From the NCBI GenBank assembly GCA_000469685.2, contig LS997566.1, positions 25,706,432-25,770,431 of the forward strand: 64,000 nt of DNA, in the 5' to 3' direction. The notes under the pieces were generated by a model. It was not told where the DNA came from and ran no database searches. It saw only the letters and a program-made list of their open reading frames with translations. Shown one piece after another: positions 33,819 to 59,559 of this stretch. The position numbers and the translations under genes are program-made. Position 1 is the first letter of the stretch, and every line of letters begins with the position of its first letter. This DNA comes from Haemonchus contortus. Lineage: Eukaryota; Nematoda; Chromadorea; Rhabditida; Trichostrongylidae.

Positions 33819-33832
33819 GGCCTAGTTACAGA
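33819..33832 (-). promoter_or_regulatory. Acceptor-like site 5' of AGPAT copy A (possible trans-splice site)
   Basis: On the minus strand TTTTCTGTAACTAG precedes the first coding exon. The matching site in copy B (52372-52385) reads TTTTTTGTAACTAG. Between this AG and the ATG the copies differ by 2 nt, so this stretch is unlikely to be coding; a 5' UTR following a spliced-leader or upstream-exon junction fits. The choice between the two is open. Confidence 0.45.
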
Positions 33833-34329
33833 AAAGGAAAACGTTCAATGGCAAGTGATGGCCGACCAGCATCAAAGTTCAATAGATAACATTGAGTGAA
33901 CTTGAGCGTGGGAGAAAGAATGAGAAACAGGCACAAGAGTACTGGCAGCGTCAGTTACAGAAACATCTTCGGGAACGGTAGCCTGTGTTTGAAGAATTAA
34001 AGAAGTTTTTGTTCAAGCAAGGGTTCGCGCAACAAAATTAAAATACAAAGAGCAAGGTAACTGTGCTCGAGGCATCACGGTACGACCACAAATGTCACCG
34101 TAGGCACTGAAAGGGTGTCGAAGAACCCTTAATGGAAGTCTCGATTTTTACCAAAATGGATTTTATCTCCTCCAATTTCCATAGTCTAAGCAATTAGGCA
34201 ATGAGTACTGGTAACCTCCATCAGGCAAGGTAAGCTTGAAGCCCGATAATGAAGAAACAATGTGGTATCCAATCATGCATACTTCCTGGAACAGTAGAGG
34301 GCGTAAAATCGTCAAACCAATATGATTTC

Positions 34330-36220
34330 ACAAAACCCGAACGGATGCTTACTTTTCGGACTAGGCTCACATGACCTAAAAATCATGAATTTCTGCGCAC
34401 GATTCAGAAGCCGGTTGATTTCGTCAGTTGATTTGGGGGGGGGGGGGGCACTCATTACAATCTCTCTCATTTATAAAGCAGTAACTTGGTGTGTCAGTGT
34501 GTGTTTGTCGGTTTGTAGGTTTGTCAGTTTGTCGGTATGTCCCTTCGCAAAATTTGTGATTAAGATAAGTGATATGGAAAACCAAGCTCTATCCTACATT
34601 TCATCCCACTTACTATAAAGCGCTTCGTTTGCCGTTCTATCTGTCTGTCTGTCGTTCTGTCTTTCTGTATGTCTGTCGCGAAATTCCTTAGCTCCTTTAG
34701 ATCTGCCTAGAGAGACCGGGTCAAGAGTGGGATCGGTGGGTCATGTCCCAAGAAGTATAAAGCACACATTAGCTTGGTGGAGCCCCGCCCACAGTGTATC
34801 GAAATGAGCTGTACTGAGGACCATGATTTCAAATTCAGTCACAAGACGGCTTCAAAACTGGGGTTTAAAGGTGGCTAGAGGGGTGCACTGTTAAGTTAGA
34901 TCGTACTGTGGAGACCCACCCGGGGGGGGGGGGGGGCGTTCTCCAAAAATGCAATGCTTTATGAAAACATTTATAACTCGGTTTGCAGAAAGCCAACAGA
35001 GCAGGAAACACTTGGTATAGGAGAAGCATTGTCGAAACCAGCAGTCTCCAGCATAAAAGAAGTCCGCTCGCAATGGGCGGAGTGTGCCTTGAAGCTCGCA
35101 TTGCTTCTTACATTTATATACGAAAATCCATAACTTCTGTCCCCATGGACCTAAAAAGTTCAAACTTGGTAGGATACAGGCGACTGGATGGGAATACTTA
35201 TGGTGGGTTGCAGAACCGGACTCCGCTCACAGGGGGCGGAGTTTGTGTGAATAACTTAAATTTGGACCTAGAGCGTTTAGGTTTGGTAGGAGTGCAGGCG
35301 GCACGATGGGAACACTTATGCTGAGCGGCAGGACCGCCCTCTGCCCACAGTGGGCCAGTGGGCGGGGTTTGAGAGGAAATTCATAGCTCCTGTTCCCGTG
35401 GATCTAGAACGCTCAAGTTTGATTTGTGGTGCAGGCGGGGAGGCCATTTTAACACGGGAAGGAGGGGAGTCCGGCTTCAGCCGGGCGAGCCGATATATTG
35501 TTTACATAGAAGTGTTGTTTTGATAAATTTCACGTTTCAAAATCAAGGGTTATGCATACCATGCTAATACTCCAGCCGAGCTGGACAAACTTCTCTATTA
35601 CACATCATACACTCTTTTTGAACTGCTTACCGATCGCTCCGAATTTTCGTGATCTAGCGGAAAAATTCCATGCTTCCCATGATACAAAAGAAAAATGATG
35701 GCCGCTACAGAAGTGTCAGGGAAGAGGATCAGATGATAAAAGTCTGTAACGAAAATCAGAAGCTCATGTGGCTCAGGCCCTTACGGCTAGAGCTCCCAGC
35801 GCACGCGATAGCGTGCGTAGCCGCCTGGTTCTTATATTAATATAGAAGCAGTAACTCGGCGAGTAGGTTAATGGATTAAGTACTGCGGAGTGTAATGAGA
35901 AATCTGAAGTAGATATTTCAAAGCTGTGATTTCGATCTATGTATGTCTATACTACAAGGTGAGTCAATCGAATATTCACGATATTATTTTCTCACCTTCA
36001 CAACGACGCCCCTCTCTTCCTGAGGCCTAGGCTGAAACTATATTCTTCCGCCTAGAACCCTCGAAGCATAGGTGAAGTCACCTACCCCTCATTCTCTGCA
36101 CTCGAGCCGTCAGTTTTGAATAAAGGTGATCGATTCCCCTCCCCCACCCCCTCCCCATTTTTTTGTGAAAGTAAGGAATGAGGCGCGGGTTAACCGGGCG
36201 ACCCGACTGGTGTTAGCATA
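34330..36220 (+). repeat. Cluster of CTGTCTGT-type dispersed repeats with G-tracts
   Basis: Repeated blocks carry CTGTCTGT runs (34480-34680), AAATTCATAGCTCCTGTTCC-like lines (35380, and variants at 14238 and 35135) and GGGAACACTTATG (35308, 35190). They occur as tandem degenerate units of about 120 bp between 35130 and 35460. G-runs of 14 and 15 lie at 34435-34448 and 34922-34936. Three 3' ends are recognisable: a hairpin at 35471-35484, a hairpin plus CTGGT at 35801-35829, and CGACCCGACTGGT ending at 36211. The cluster fills the space between the upstream region of copy A and the downstream region of copy B. Confidence 0.55.
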
Positions 36221-36799
36221 ACAAGGAATTATTTCGAATAAACTCAACGAAACGTGTTGTACCGTGTTACATCAGGAACATCTAAGTTTTTAACTAAGCT
36301 TTAGGAGGGAAGGTGCACCGTGGTGGGCAAGTTTTCTTTTTTTTCTGGACGAGGTAATCATCCCATCCCTCAGGTACTCCTACCCTACGTAGGCTTACCA
36401 GGGGAGGGCCCCAAGTCGAAGTGGTCGTTTGGAATGGGACCTATACTGCTAGACGCATTTTCGGATGCCGATCTCAAAAGTGCTTTCTAAATTTTGCCGA
36501 GCAATTATCTGAATGGAGCCATTATGTGATTTTAGATGAGGCCTAACATAAGTGAACTTAAATTACATGGATGTGACGGGTCTACCAGCAGTGGCTTGGA
36601 TCAGTGCTAAGGGTGGCACTTCATGTACGACAGACTAGTTTGGGGAGGCGAGGATTTCACATTGTATTGGATTTCTTCCTCGTAACCTGCAAATTTTTTG
36701 AATGTCGATTTTATCGCGTTCTACGACCTTTTGATGGTTGTGGTGACAACGTATTCGCCCAAACCATGCAACATCGCTTCAATTTTACTTCATGTCTGT

Positions 36800-37035
36800 T
36801 CACGCTGTATCCGCAGTGGGCGAATGCGGTGAAGTAGCAGGGGGCGCACCATCACACACGGATGGTCCGGGCGTGGAACTTTGTCGGGCCACCAAAGCCT
36901 CCCATCCTTCCAATGTCGCTTAATTAGTACCAGACTCGTATGGGTGGATGAAAGCACTGTCCCGTACATTGGATGGTCACCGCGGATCACCGCTTACCTT
37001 AGACCATATACGCATTCTACACGCCATTTTGTACG
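36800..37035 (+). repeat. tRNA-derived SINE, degraded copy
   Basis: It resembles 53521-53740: both have a tRNA-like head followed by CATCC, TAATTAGTACCAGACTCGT (TAATTGGTACCAGGCTCGT in the other copy), a CACTG block and a tail with GCATATAAT or CCATATACGC. Here the head's B-box is worn. Confidence 0.5.
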
Positions 37036-37048
37036 GGGTATGTGGACT

Positions 37049-37276
37049 TACGTGCGCTCGAGAATGCGCGCGGCAACTTGCGCGGCAAAATTCGTAACGA
37101 TTTGAGCGACTTTAGCGCCTATCGCTTGGGCCCAAAATCGAAGTAAGGTGGATTGGAAGGATCATCTGACCCTACTAGAATACTCTACTTCGAGTTTGTG
37201 CCAAGAAATTTGGCGTCAGAGTCGTACAAATCGTCACGAACTTCGCCGCGCAAGTTGCCGCGCGCGTCCTCGGACT
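37049..37276. repeat. Foldback MITE-like element, third copy
   Basis: Same family as 24446-24691: arms ATGCGCGCGGCAACTTGCGCG and GCCGCGCAAGTTGCCGCGCG near the two ends, and the inner block TTTAGCGCCTATCGCTTGGG. It directly follows the SINE copy. Confidence 0.65.
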
Positions 37277-38020
37277 ACGCAATGCATGTCTCCCTTATGT
37301 ATGTAATACATAGAATCGTGTAGAATGCATATATGGCTTATGCGGTGATGTAATGTATTGAGTGAGGGGCCATTACTCATGCATACATACTCATTCACAC
37401 ATATGTATACACAACCGATACGTGAATCCTCTTAGCGGATTATATATGGTAGAATTATTGGTATCGACTGATATCATAGCGCCGAGGTCGACCGTCAGTA
37501 TTCATTGATAATCCCTTTTTGAATTCTCACTCTACGTCATGTCTTCCTCGGCAATTTGCGAAGTTGCCATTTGCAGAAAAGCGCTTAGAACGACTAGCTC
37601 TTCAACAACACCACGAATCGATATTGATTGTTAATTATTGATTGGAATTACCGTTTTGAAGTAGCCAACTACACTATACGAGCACTAAATGCATAGTTCA
37701 AGTTGAAAATTGTTCATGAGATTACTTCAAGTATGGACCTGTGACCCCCAGGGATAGCCTAAGCGACATTGGATATGTTTTCTTCGCCCTTTCTTTCCAC
37801 ATTCTCGACCACCCCTCCCGCTATTCGTCTCAAACTAGATGACCCTGAATCAGCGTGAATTGGCTTTAATTACTCCTTCAAGTGTGCTCCAAATTGCAAC
37901 CGCTTTTAGCGGCGATGGGTACTAATTCTTAATATTTATCGCAATCATACGGACCAACGGAATGATCAACAAAATAACCATATAGTTTCTGCTCTTTACA
38001 CTAGAAGATATATGTACACA

Positions 38021-52349
<14,329 letters not shown>

Positions 52350-52617
52350 TTCAAAGACATAGACTGCCACGGTGCCTAGTTACAAAAAAGGAAAACGCTC
52401 AATGGCAAGTTATGGTCGACCCGCGTCAAAGTCTATTAGATAACAAAGAGTGGACGTAAGCGTGGGAGAGAGAATGAGAACCAGACGCAAGAATACTGGC
52501 AGCGTCAGTCACAGGAACGTCTTTGTGACCGGTAGCCTGTGCTTGAAGGAATCACTGGAGTTTTTTGTTCAAGCAAGGTTCACGCAGTAAAGTTAAAGTA
52601 CAAAGAGCAAGGTAACG

Positions 52618-52661
52618 TTTCAGTCGTACCGTATGCTCGAGGCATCACGGTACGACTGAAA
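52618..52661. repeat. Perfect 15-bp hairpin upstream of AGPAT copy B, absent in copy A
   Basis: TTTCAGTCGTACCGT (52618-52632) is the exact reverse complement of 52647-52661. In copy A (about 34055-34090) the right arm and the loop GCTCGAGGCATC are present but the left arm is not, so the left arm was added in copy B, copied in reverse from its neighbour. Confidence 0.85.
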
Positions 52662-52899
52662 ATACTCTTGCAAACCCATGAAAAGCGTAAAAGAACCCTT
52701 AATGGAAGCCATAATGTTCAACAGAACTGGTTTTATCTTCCTCAACCACATAAGTCCAGACGGAGAGGCGATGAATACTGGTAACCTCCACCAAACCGGG
52801 TGAATTCGAGGCTCAATTTTGTAAAAAGCAATTTCATATCCAACCATGCATAATGCATTGAAAGTGTAAGCACGTAACCCTGCTCAGCCTATGTGATTT

Positions 52900-53520
52900 C
52901 ACCGAAAACGATACGGATATCTACTTTTCGGGTAAGGCCTAATGACCCAAAAAACAGAAAAATTCAAAAGTTTTCCGCTTGCCGCTTTTTAATTTTATCA
53001 GTAAATTTGTATTAGACCGCTCATGTATATTCATTTTTGACCCCTTGATTTCATCCCATCGTTGAAAATGCTTCCAGATCGGTAGTATAGTAACAGTAAC
53101 GTCAAAATGACGGATTCAAAGGGTCGCGTTGTTCTTAATGGTTTTATTATAACACGCACTATGTGTATTTGATCAACATGACATCGTGTTCCAGCAAAAA
53201 GAGTAAAAAGAAAGAGCACCAAATAAGTCATGGCAGAAATCCTTTCGCACAATTTATGGAGTGTGGGTGCATGGGGGCACGTGTGTGCGTGTGGGTGTGT
53301 GCGGGTGTTTTGTGTTTTGATGAGTTTGACCTTTTCTGTTTGCACCTTACTTCCACAACAATCTCCTATTTCATAAGAGAGGCAGAACTTTTTTCTTCAG
53401 AAGCTAACCTCGGAGTTTTGGGAAGATGAGTAGTTTATTTTTCATTGATCACTTATTGTGGCGAACTATAGTTTCTTGGCAGCTCAATTTGGTTAATTCT
53501 TTTTCAGAATTCCCCTTGAT
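52900..53520. other. No recognisable gene
   Basis: Includes a GT-rich stretch (53270-53315, plus strand). Nothing else is identified. Confidence 0.3.
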
Positions 53521-53740
53521 CATTGTGGGCGGTAGTGGTGCGGTGGCAAATGGCGCTTTCAAACACGCATGGTCACGGGTTCGAATCCCGGACCGATATT
53601 CACCTAGACCATCCAAGCCTTTCATCCCATAATCAATTAATTGGTACCAGGCTCGTCTGGGAACATAAAACCACTGACTTTTACATTGACTGGTCAGTGC
53701 AAGGCCATCTGCGCATATAATACGCTACTACTGTTCTCAA
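53521..53740 (+). repeat. tRNA-derived SINE
   Basis: The head (about 53526-53600) has an A-box-like GGTAGTGGTGCGGTGGCAAA and a perfect B-box inside CGGGTTCGAATCCCG (about 53576-53590), followed by a non-tRNA body with TTGGTACCAGGCTCGTCTGG and a tail. No proper acceptor stem closes the head, so this is a SINE rather than a tRNA gene. A relative lies at 36800-37035. Confidence 0.7.
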
Positions 53741-56625
53741 AGGAAATCGATCTGTGGGCGCATCCCACAGAAGGGATTGAATAACGTCCCATGTCTTCAT
53801 CCTCTATCCTTTATGTATGTAATGGTGAAGGATTATGAGCTTTCAGTAAGATAAACTACTCGAGAAACACATTTCCTATTTCACCATTATTGTGCTAACA
53901 GATCCCAACGCAGTTCAGGCAAATAACTTGTTTCATCAACAAATGAGATATAAAGGAAAAGAATAAATGTTCTTTTGCACCATCTCGTTTCTACTTGTGG
54001 TCATCCTTTTAGAACCTTCATATCTCGCGTTGATCATCGGTTTCCGCGAGCGGGTGTCTGTAACGTGTCCAGTCGTCCATATCGCGAGCCCGATTAGTCC
54101 AGTAGGTCGCCCACACTTCAAAAATACGGAGCATTTCGTTCTTTTGGTCCGCTGCTGTTGTGAAAAAGTTTAACTATTGCGATGGCCGCTGTTCTAGCAT
54201 TCGTTTGACATTCAGAAGGATTCCTATTTAATTCGGATTCCTATTCGGTCACCTAAACATCGCATGGTGTGTCCGGCTCTCCTAATCTTTGAATCAAAAA
54301 AAACATGGAAGTGTTCAGCCTGACATAGCAGTTATCCTGCCCGATATGATTCCTTAAGCGAATCTGCTGGTGTGTATGTGTTTCTATTTGTCTGTATTTC
54401 GGTGGTAGGGTGTTCGAACGGAAATTCACAACTCCTGTTCTTTCTCATGCAGACTTAGAGGAGCGAAAACGTAGGGTCCAAACACTGATGGTAGCTGGTA
54501 CAGGATGACATCAAATGGTGGGGGCTGAACGTTAGAAGGTAAAAACCATTAATATAATCGAGCCTTAAGAGCAACTCCAGAACTTTGCTGCTTTCGTAGG
54601 TGGTATGGGCTACGACAAAAATGTAGATGGTTGGGATCAGGAAGCTATAGAAAGCGATAACTGTCAATCAGAAGCTATAGCAGGCAAGACGCCCTGAGCC
54701 CGTTAGACCCTCTGTGTTAGCAGTGCTCGGGCTACAGGTAGGGATTTCGTTGTTTTGATAGAGGATAATGAAAGACATAATGTGAAAAATGAGGTAATGA
54801 GGAACATTATAATTAATAAGGTACTCACCAACTAGTTCCCATAGTATTAGCGATGCAGCACCGAAACAATTTAGTCTGTTCTATACGATAGATCGTAATA
54901 GTAGAATAACTGACAAAATGTTAAGGCTTATCACAATCTCGCTTCATCTTCGATACAACTGATATGATTAGGAAACCAGTGAATGTACGCAGTAATTCTG
55001 TCGCCTGATGGTACCATCTTTATCAGAAGCCCTCATCCATGATCCCACTCATCTTTATGAATAGGAATTAGTGGTGATGAATCCCAGATTAATATTATTC
55101 GTATATGTTAATTGAGTTTGATAGCAACTGATATTGAGTTAGAAGAAGCGTTTCTCTTTGCCAACTCTAATATTTCATTTCCTTTATTATACTGAGAGAA
55201 CGCGCTACAGCTTACGAATTCATGAGAATGAGACCAATGGAGCGTATGTTATAGTGAAGACAAAACTATGAACACAACTGGTAACGACGAAAAAATCTAC
55301 CACAATAATTTGACTGTTAGCCTCAGAGAAAATCATGGACCATAGAGAGGAAGAAGCATTATCGCCAATAAATGAATGAGAAGCATGGGAAAACAAAAAA
55401 GGAGATGAACGACACAACGCAACTATGAAAGCAGAAGAGCGGAAGTAGCCATAAGCGTCGAGAGCTTCTGTAGTTCATTGCAACGCAACGGGAGTATTTG
55501 TTCAGTGTGAAGCCTCAGATCAAGTCAAGAACAAAAGGACGGGATAATTGAGCTACACAAAGCATACATTATCTGCTTAAATGAGACCGGAAAGGCACAA
55601 CCAGAAGCGCACCGTGACACTTTCCTACATCAGTCGGCTATGATGCCCGCTCGCCACATACGTGGTCATAGGAACCTGCCGAAACTTCGGGACACGGGTG
55701 TACCGACAACACACGTCGAGTCGGTAAGCTGAGAAGTGCCACATCAGCACCACCGAAGAGAAGCAAAAAGTGCACCGCACGAGGATGAAGTTAAGGGCTA
55801 TCACTTGGGATAGTATAAGTGACTAAGTACCTCGACATATAATAAAACCAACCACTTCATAAGAAGGCAGAGAGGAGCCGAGTAGATGCGATGCAATTCC
55901 ATACTCATCGGGCGACCTGTGGTAATAGCTATTGAGATACAGAAGCATTTCATCGCGAGCATCAGCAGAACATAGATTCACGAGAAGCGATAGCAGTAGT
56001 TCCACCATCTATTGAAGAACGAAGGGGAACAAGGAAAAACTCCCAGCGCTCGAATAGGAAGCTAGATATCTGCAGTTCTAAGAGTAAGGAGTAAATCTAT
56101 TTGATCGAGTCTTCTTTCAAAAATAGAATGTTTCACGCATCCAAAATGCTGAGTGGGAGCATATGCAACCAAGTTGAGGGTCGTGACTTGGTAACACCTG
56201 CAGTTCCTCACAATTTCGAGGGAAGGCTCAGTTTCTGGCGTCTGCAATGTTTAAGATCTAGTACTTGCTGGGTTTGATCTTTGACTCATCCCTCAGAAAC
56301 TTGAAGCAGAAAACTCGATCATTGAAAACGCGTCTTCAAAGAAGGCTTTTCACACCAAAGCTCTTTACCCCTTCCTTATAAGCTGTCATAGAAGCACCTT
56401 CAAAACTGGATGAGCTCCTATTCACTGAACTCTCAGTGAAGCTTGCTGCACCTTTTCAACTTGCATTTGATATTTACACGTACTGTGACTCCTCAGCTGT
56501 GATCTGTACTCCAATATGGGAATGACATAGGTCTTGCAGAGTTTAAGTCAAAATGAGTAGTCATTGCTCAGTATATTTCTGCAGAATGCAAAAAGTGCAG
56601 AAAACGCCATGTGAACTACATTACC
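53741..56625. other. No recognisable gene
   Basis: Around 54360-54520 there is a worn copy of the CTGTCTGT/AAATTCACAACTCCTGTTC dispersed repeat. Around 55620-55740 a segment resembles 1080-1200. The remainder has only short, unremarkable frames. Confidence 0.35.
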
Positions 56626-56627
56626 TA

Positions 56628-57891
56628 TACAGGGTGTCCCAAAATTATTGGCGCCAAAGTTCAGTAATTTTTAAGGTAGAAATAATCTACCAAATTCACA
56701 TTATCTGCTATTCATTAGTTGCATTAGAAGGTTTCCTTGCAATATGCATGGTTACTGACGTGGAACTCCCGATATCTTTCAGGTGGAGGAGGCTCATTCA
56801 AGGCCACTTGCAATCATTGACTCGCGAGAAGTGGAAGGGCATTATGAAATTCTTTGGGATTTTTCTAATAACCGTATAGGGGGTTATTAAACGATATAGA
56901 AAAGAGGATCAAACCAGAGACAAACCAGGAAAGATAGAAAGGTATGCAATGTTTCTAAAGATAGGACTATTAAAATGGTCAGTCTGCCTGCCAATCGGTC
57001 GGGATCCTGGGTGAGCCATCAAAAGGAAGTCAACGGGCACGGCTTACAGGAGTTATCGCGATGGAAGAATGTCATGCAGAAGCCTCACTACCATTCCTAT
57101 CGTATGCTGCCATCCCGATCTCAATAGATTCTGCAGGACCAAAAAATGCAGAAAGTCGCAGACCCACTCGAGTTATGACACGCAACCCTTCGTCGTTTTC
57201 TCTGGCCAATCCCTCAACAAAAATAAAACCATCCCTGAACAACCAAAACGTTCGCGTTCGGGAAAGAAACATCCAGCGTGTAATATCTCACAAAAAGGTT
57301 GCTATCCGAACAGTAAAATGATGTTTTTCGAGGAAATCACTGGCAAGGGTAAGCCGCTTGTGGTTTCTTCGGTGCAGGCGTGACAATGGACCAAGACCAT
57401 TACTCAAACAGCGTACTGATGGAAGTACTGAAGCACTGATCAGGCTACGATTTCTGAATCATCTCGTAGTCCTTCCAGCAGGACGCTACTCGAGCCCACA
57501 GAGCCAAGCTTGCCCGCGAGTGGTGCCGACGACAGCTGCCCGACTTCATTGGTTAAGAGGAATGGTCATCCTATTTTCCAGAACTTGCCTCACCCTGATT
57601 AGAAGAAGACCTGTTTAATTTGCAGTCCCAGTTTGGAGTCCTAGAATGCAAAAGTAGGAGAAGAACGGCTGGGAAGAAATGGAGAAGGATACCTGCGTGC
57701 CACATGCGATCAAGTCGAAAGCAAACTTTGACTTCTATTCGCGCTCACGGGGGATATTTTGAAATGCGACTTCAGCATTTTGTAGCACATAATGTTAGCT
57801 AGCGTGCATAGAAATTCCATCGTCTTTCGCAGTTGAGAAGTTTCAAATATATTGCTATAAATCGGCGCCAATAATTTTGGGACACCCTGTA
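56628..57891 (+). mobile_element. Tc1/mariner-superfamily transposon with perfect 26-bp TIRs
   Basis: CAGGGTGTCCCAAAATTATT and six more bases (56630-56655) recur exactly inverted at 57864-57889, each flanked by TA (56628-56629, 57890-57891), the target duplication of this superfamily. Length is about 1.26 kb, near full size. Inside is a broken transposase. Confidence 0.9.
57010..57800 (+). pseudogene. Transposase of the 56.6-kb Tc1/mariner element, broken
   Basis: In mixed frames the C-terminal half reads LQDATRAHRAKLAREWCRRQ (about 57477-57535; compare the family 'QQDGAPAHTAK...WC'), then LPDFIG, a stop, EEWSSYFPELASP (compare 'EEWPSSSPDLNP'), and ends IRAHGGYFE near 57740-57770. The N-terminal half (57061-57360) is charged and less clear. 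Stops and frameshifts break every part, so it cannot move the element by itself. Confidence 0.75.
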
Positions 57892-58340
57892 CGTGACTCA
57901 AAAATAAGATCATGAGTCCACGAGAATTAGCAGACTGCGTACTTCAGCAGCTTTATTGAGAACATAGCTACCAAACGTATGCTCACTGCATTCGTCTTGC
58001 CAATATGGAGAATAGTTGATTCGGATAGATTGGCACGTATTAAGCCTCACTCCTTGATTTCACAGACAGATTGGAAAAAATCGCAAAATATCTCATCTTG
58101 GTTTTCAACATTATATTCTAATTATTTATTTATTTATTTGGGCACTCAATCATGCGCTACAACAGGGCAGAAGGTATTAACTTGGAGAAGCATGTTTAGA
58201 CGAAAAACAAGCAAACAAACAAACGCTAAACTCGATAACAGTTGCAAAAAAAGAAAAAAAGTAGGTACGCTTCCAGCACTCCAGGCCTGTCGTACACAAA
58301 AAAAGGATGACCCAAGAAGGTCAGCACAGAACTAATAAAT
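57892..58340. other. No recognisable gene
   Basis: Contains a TTATTTATTTATTTATTT tract (about 58120-58140) and A-rich runs. Confidence 0.3.
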
Positions 58341-58344
58341 GCCC

Positions 58345-59460
58345 TCCGTGTGTCAGGGGCTCAAGTAGGCAGTGACTACCTACAGATAGTTGACTCAATA
58401 CCGAGTGACGGCCCAGAAGTGCAGGTCACTCAGGGCAACGCAACCAACCAAAGTTGTTCCGGCAACACGAACCCAGGGCGTAAAACCCAGACCCAAGCAT
58501 CGCTTGAAGCATACTTGTTGACCCGCACCTGCGAAGAAACTTTTGTAGGACTTAATCCAAATCATACTCGCCCCTTACTTTTCGAATTAGATGGCAGTGC
58601 ATAGTAGTTTGGCTAACCAAATGACCAGTAGCGATAAAGAAAATGCAATGAAGCGTGAAGCCTGAGGAGGTAGAAGACGCTCTATAATGAGCCGTATAGT
58701 ACCAATTTTTGTGCGACGGTCTTGCTAGTAACATTCACCGTAGCTCACAAATAAAAGATGTCGAAGGACGATTATTTGCTGGTTCTACACAGTAGTAACC
58801 CACTACTCGAGAGCAGCAACATGATATCCATCCCCAGTCCGGCATCTCGTACGGCTATCACATGCAACTAAGAAAGAAAAACAGACAAATGCATCATCAA
58901 CATTCCTAAAAAAATCGGTCATCAGTAGCCTAATCTCAACATTTCTAGCAGATTGAGTTCACTCAATTTTCTAGATGCTACTAGAAGCCCACTTGGAAGA
59001 CGAGCCATTATTTCGAAAAAAAGAAAAAGTTGTTGAATATATATGACATGTTATATAAGCCATAGATTTTGATATCATCCGTGTACACGCGTACTTCAAT
59101 CGAATGATGAGTGATGAGTTTTGCCGGTGAATTATGGGTATAACCTAAAAATTGAATTGGCGACAACACACCCCCTGGAGAACGTCGCTTTTACATGCGT
59201 GTCGGGAGAAAGAGCTTTCAACTCTGATGCACATTGCCCTATCCGATAAAAAGAAGCGCATCCACGGTAACAGTGATGCCTCAATAGTCACTTGCTGTAG
59301 GTTTAATATTACTCTATAAACGACTCTATCGAACAAATCAAATTAAACAACATCCACTGACAAATCGAATTAAATAACATCCACTGAACTCCCAACTTGA
59401 CCGCCATAGTCCAATCGAAAAGGATGTCAGTCAGCAGGGTAACAGACGAGACTCCAGTCA
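58345..59460 (-). pseudogene. CR1-like (or Jockey-like) LINE reverse transcriptase, decayed
   Basis: The minus strand reads LLPWMRFFLSDRAMCIRVES near 59275-59215 (compare 'LLxWLxDFLSxRxxxVxV'), then SDVLQGV, and further on VYTDDIKIYGLYN near 59090-59050, the RT active-site box with its DD pair. Later pieces down to about 58350 are LINE-like but full of stops. No endonuclease was found. Confidence 0.65.
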
Positions 59461-59559
59461 CAAACCCGTTCTGCCCACTCTAGCAGGAACGAAATTTTCT
59501 TCGTAGAGCCATCCTATTATTTTATCACGGAAATCCTATCCAGTACGAACGTTGGTTTC

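Noticed and set aside
53526..53600. Possible functional tRNA gene
   Set aside because: The B-box is perfect but no seven-base acceptor stem or regular anticodon arm closes, and a SINE body follows.
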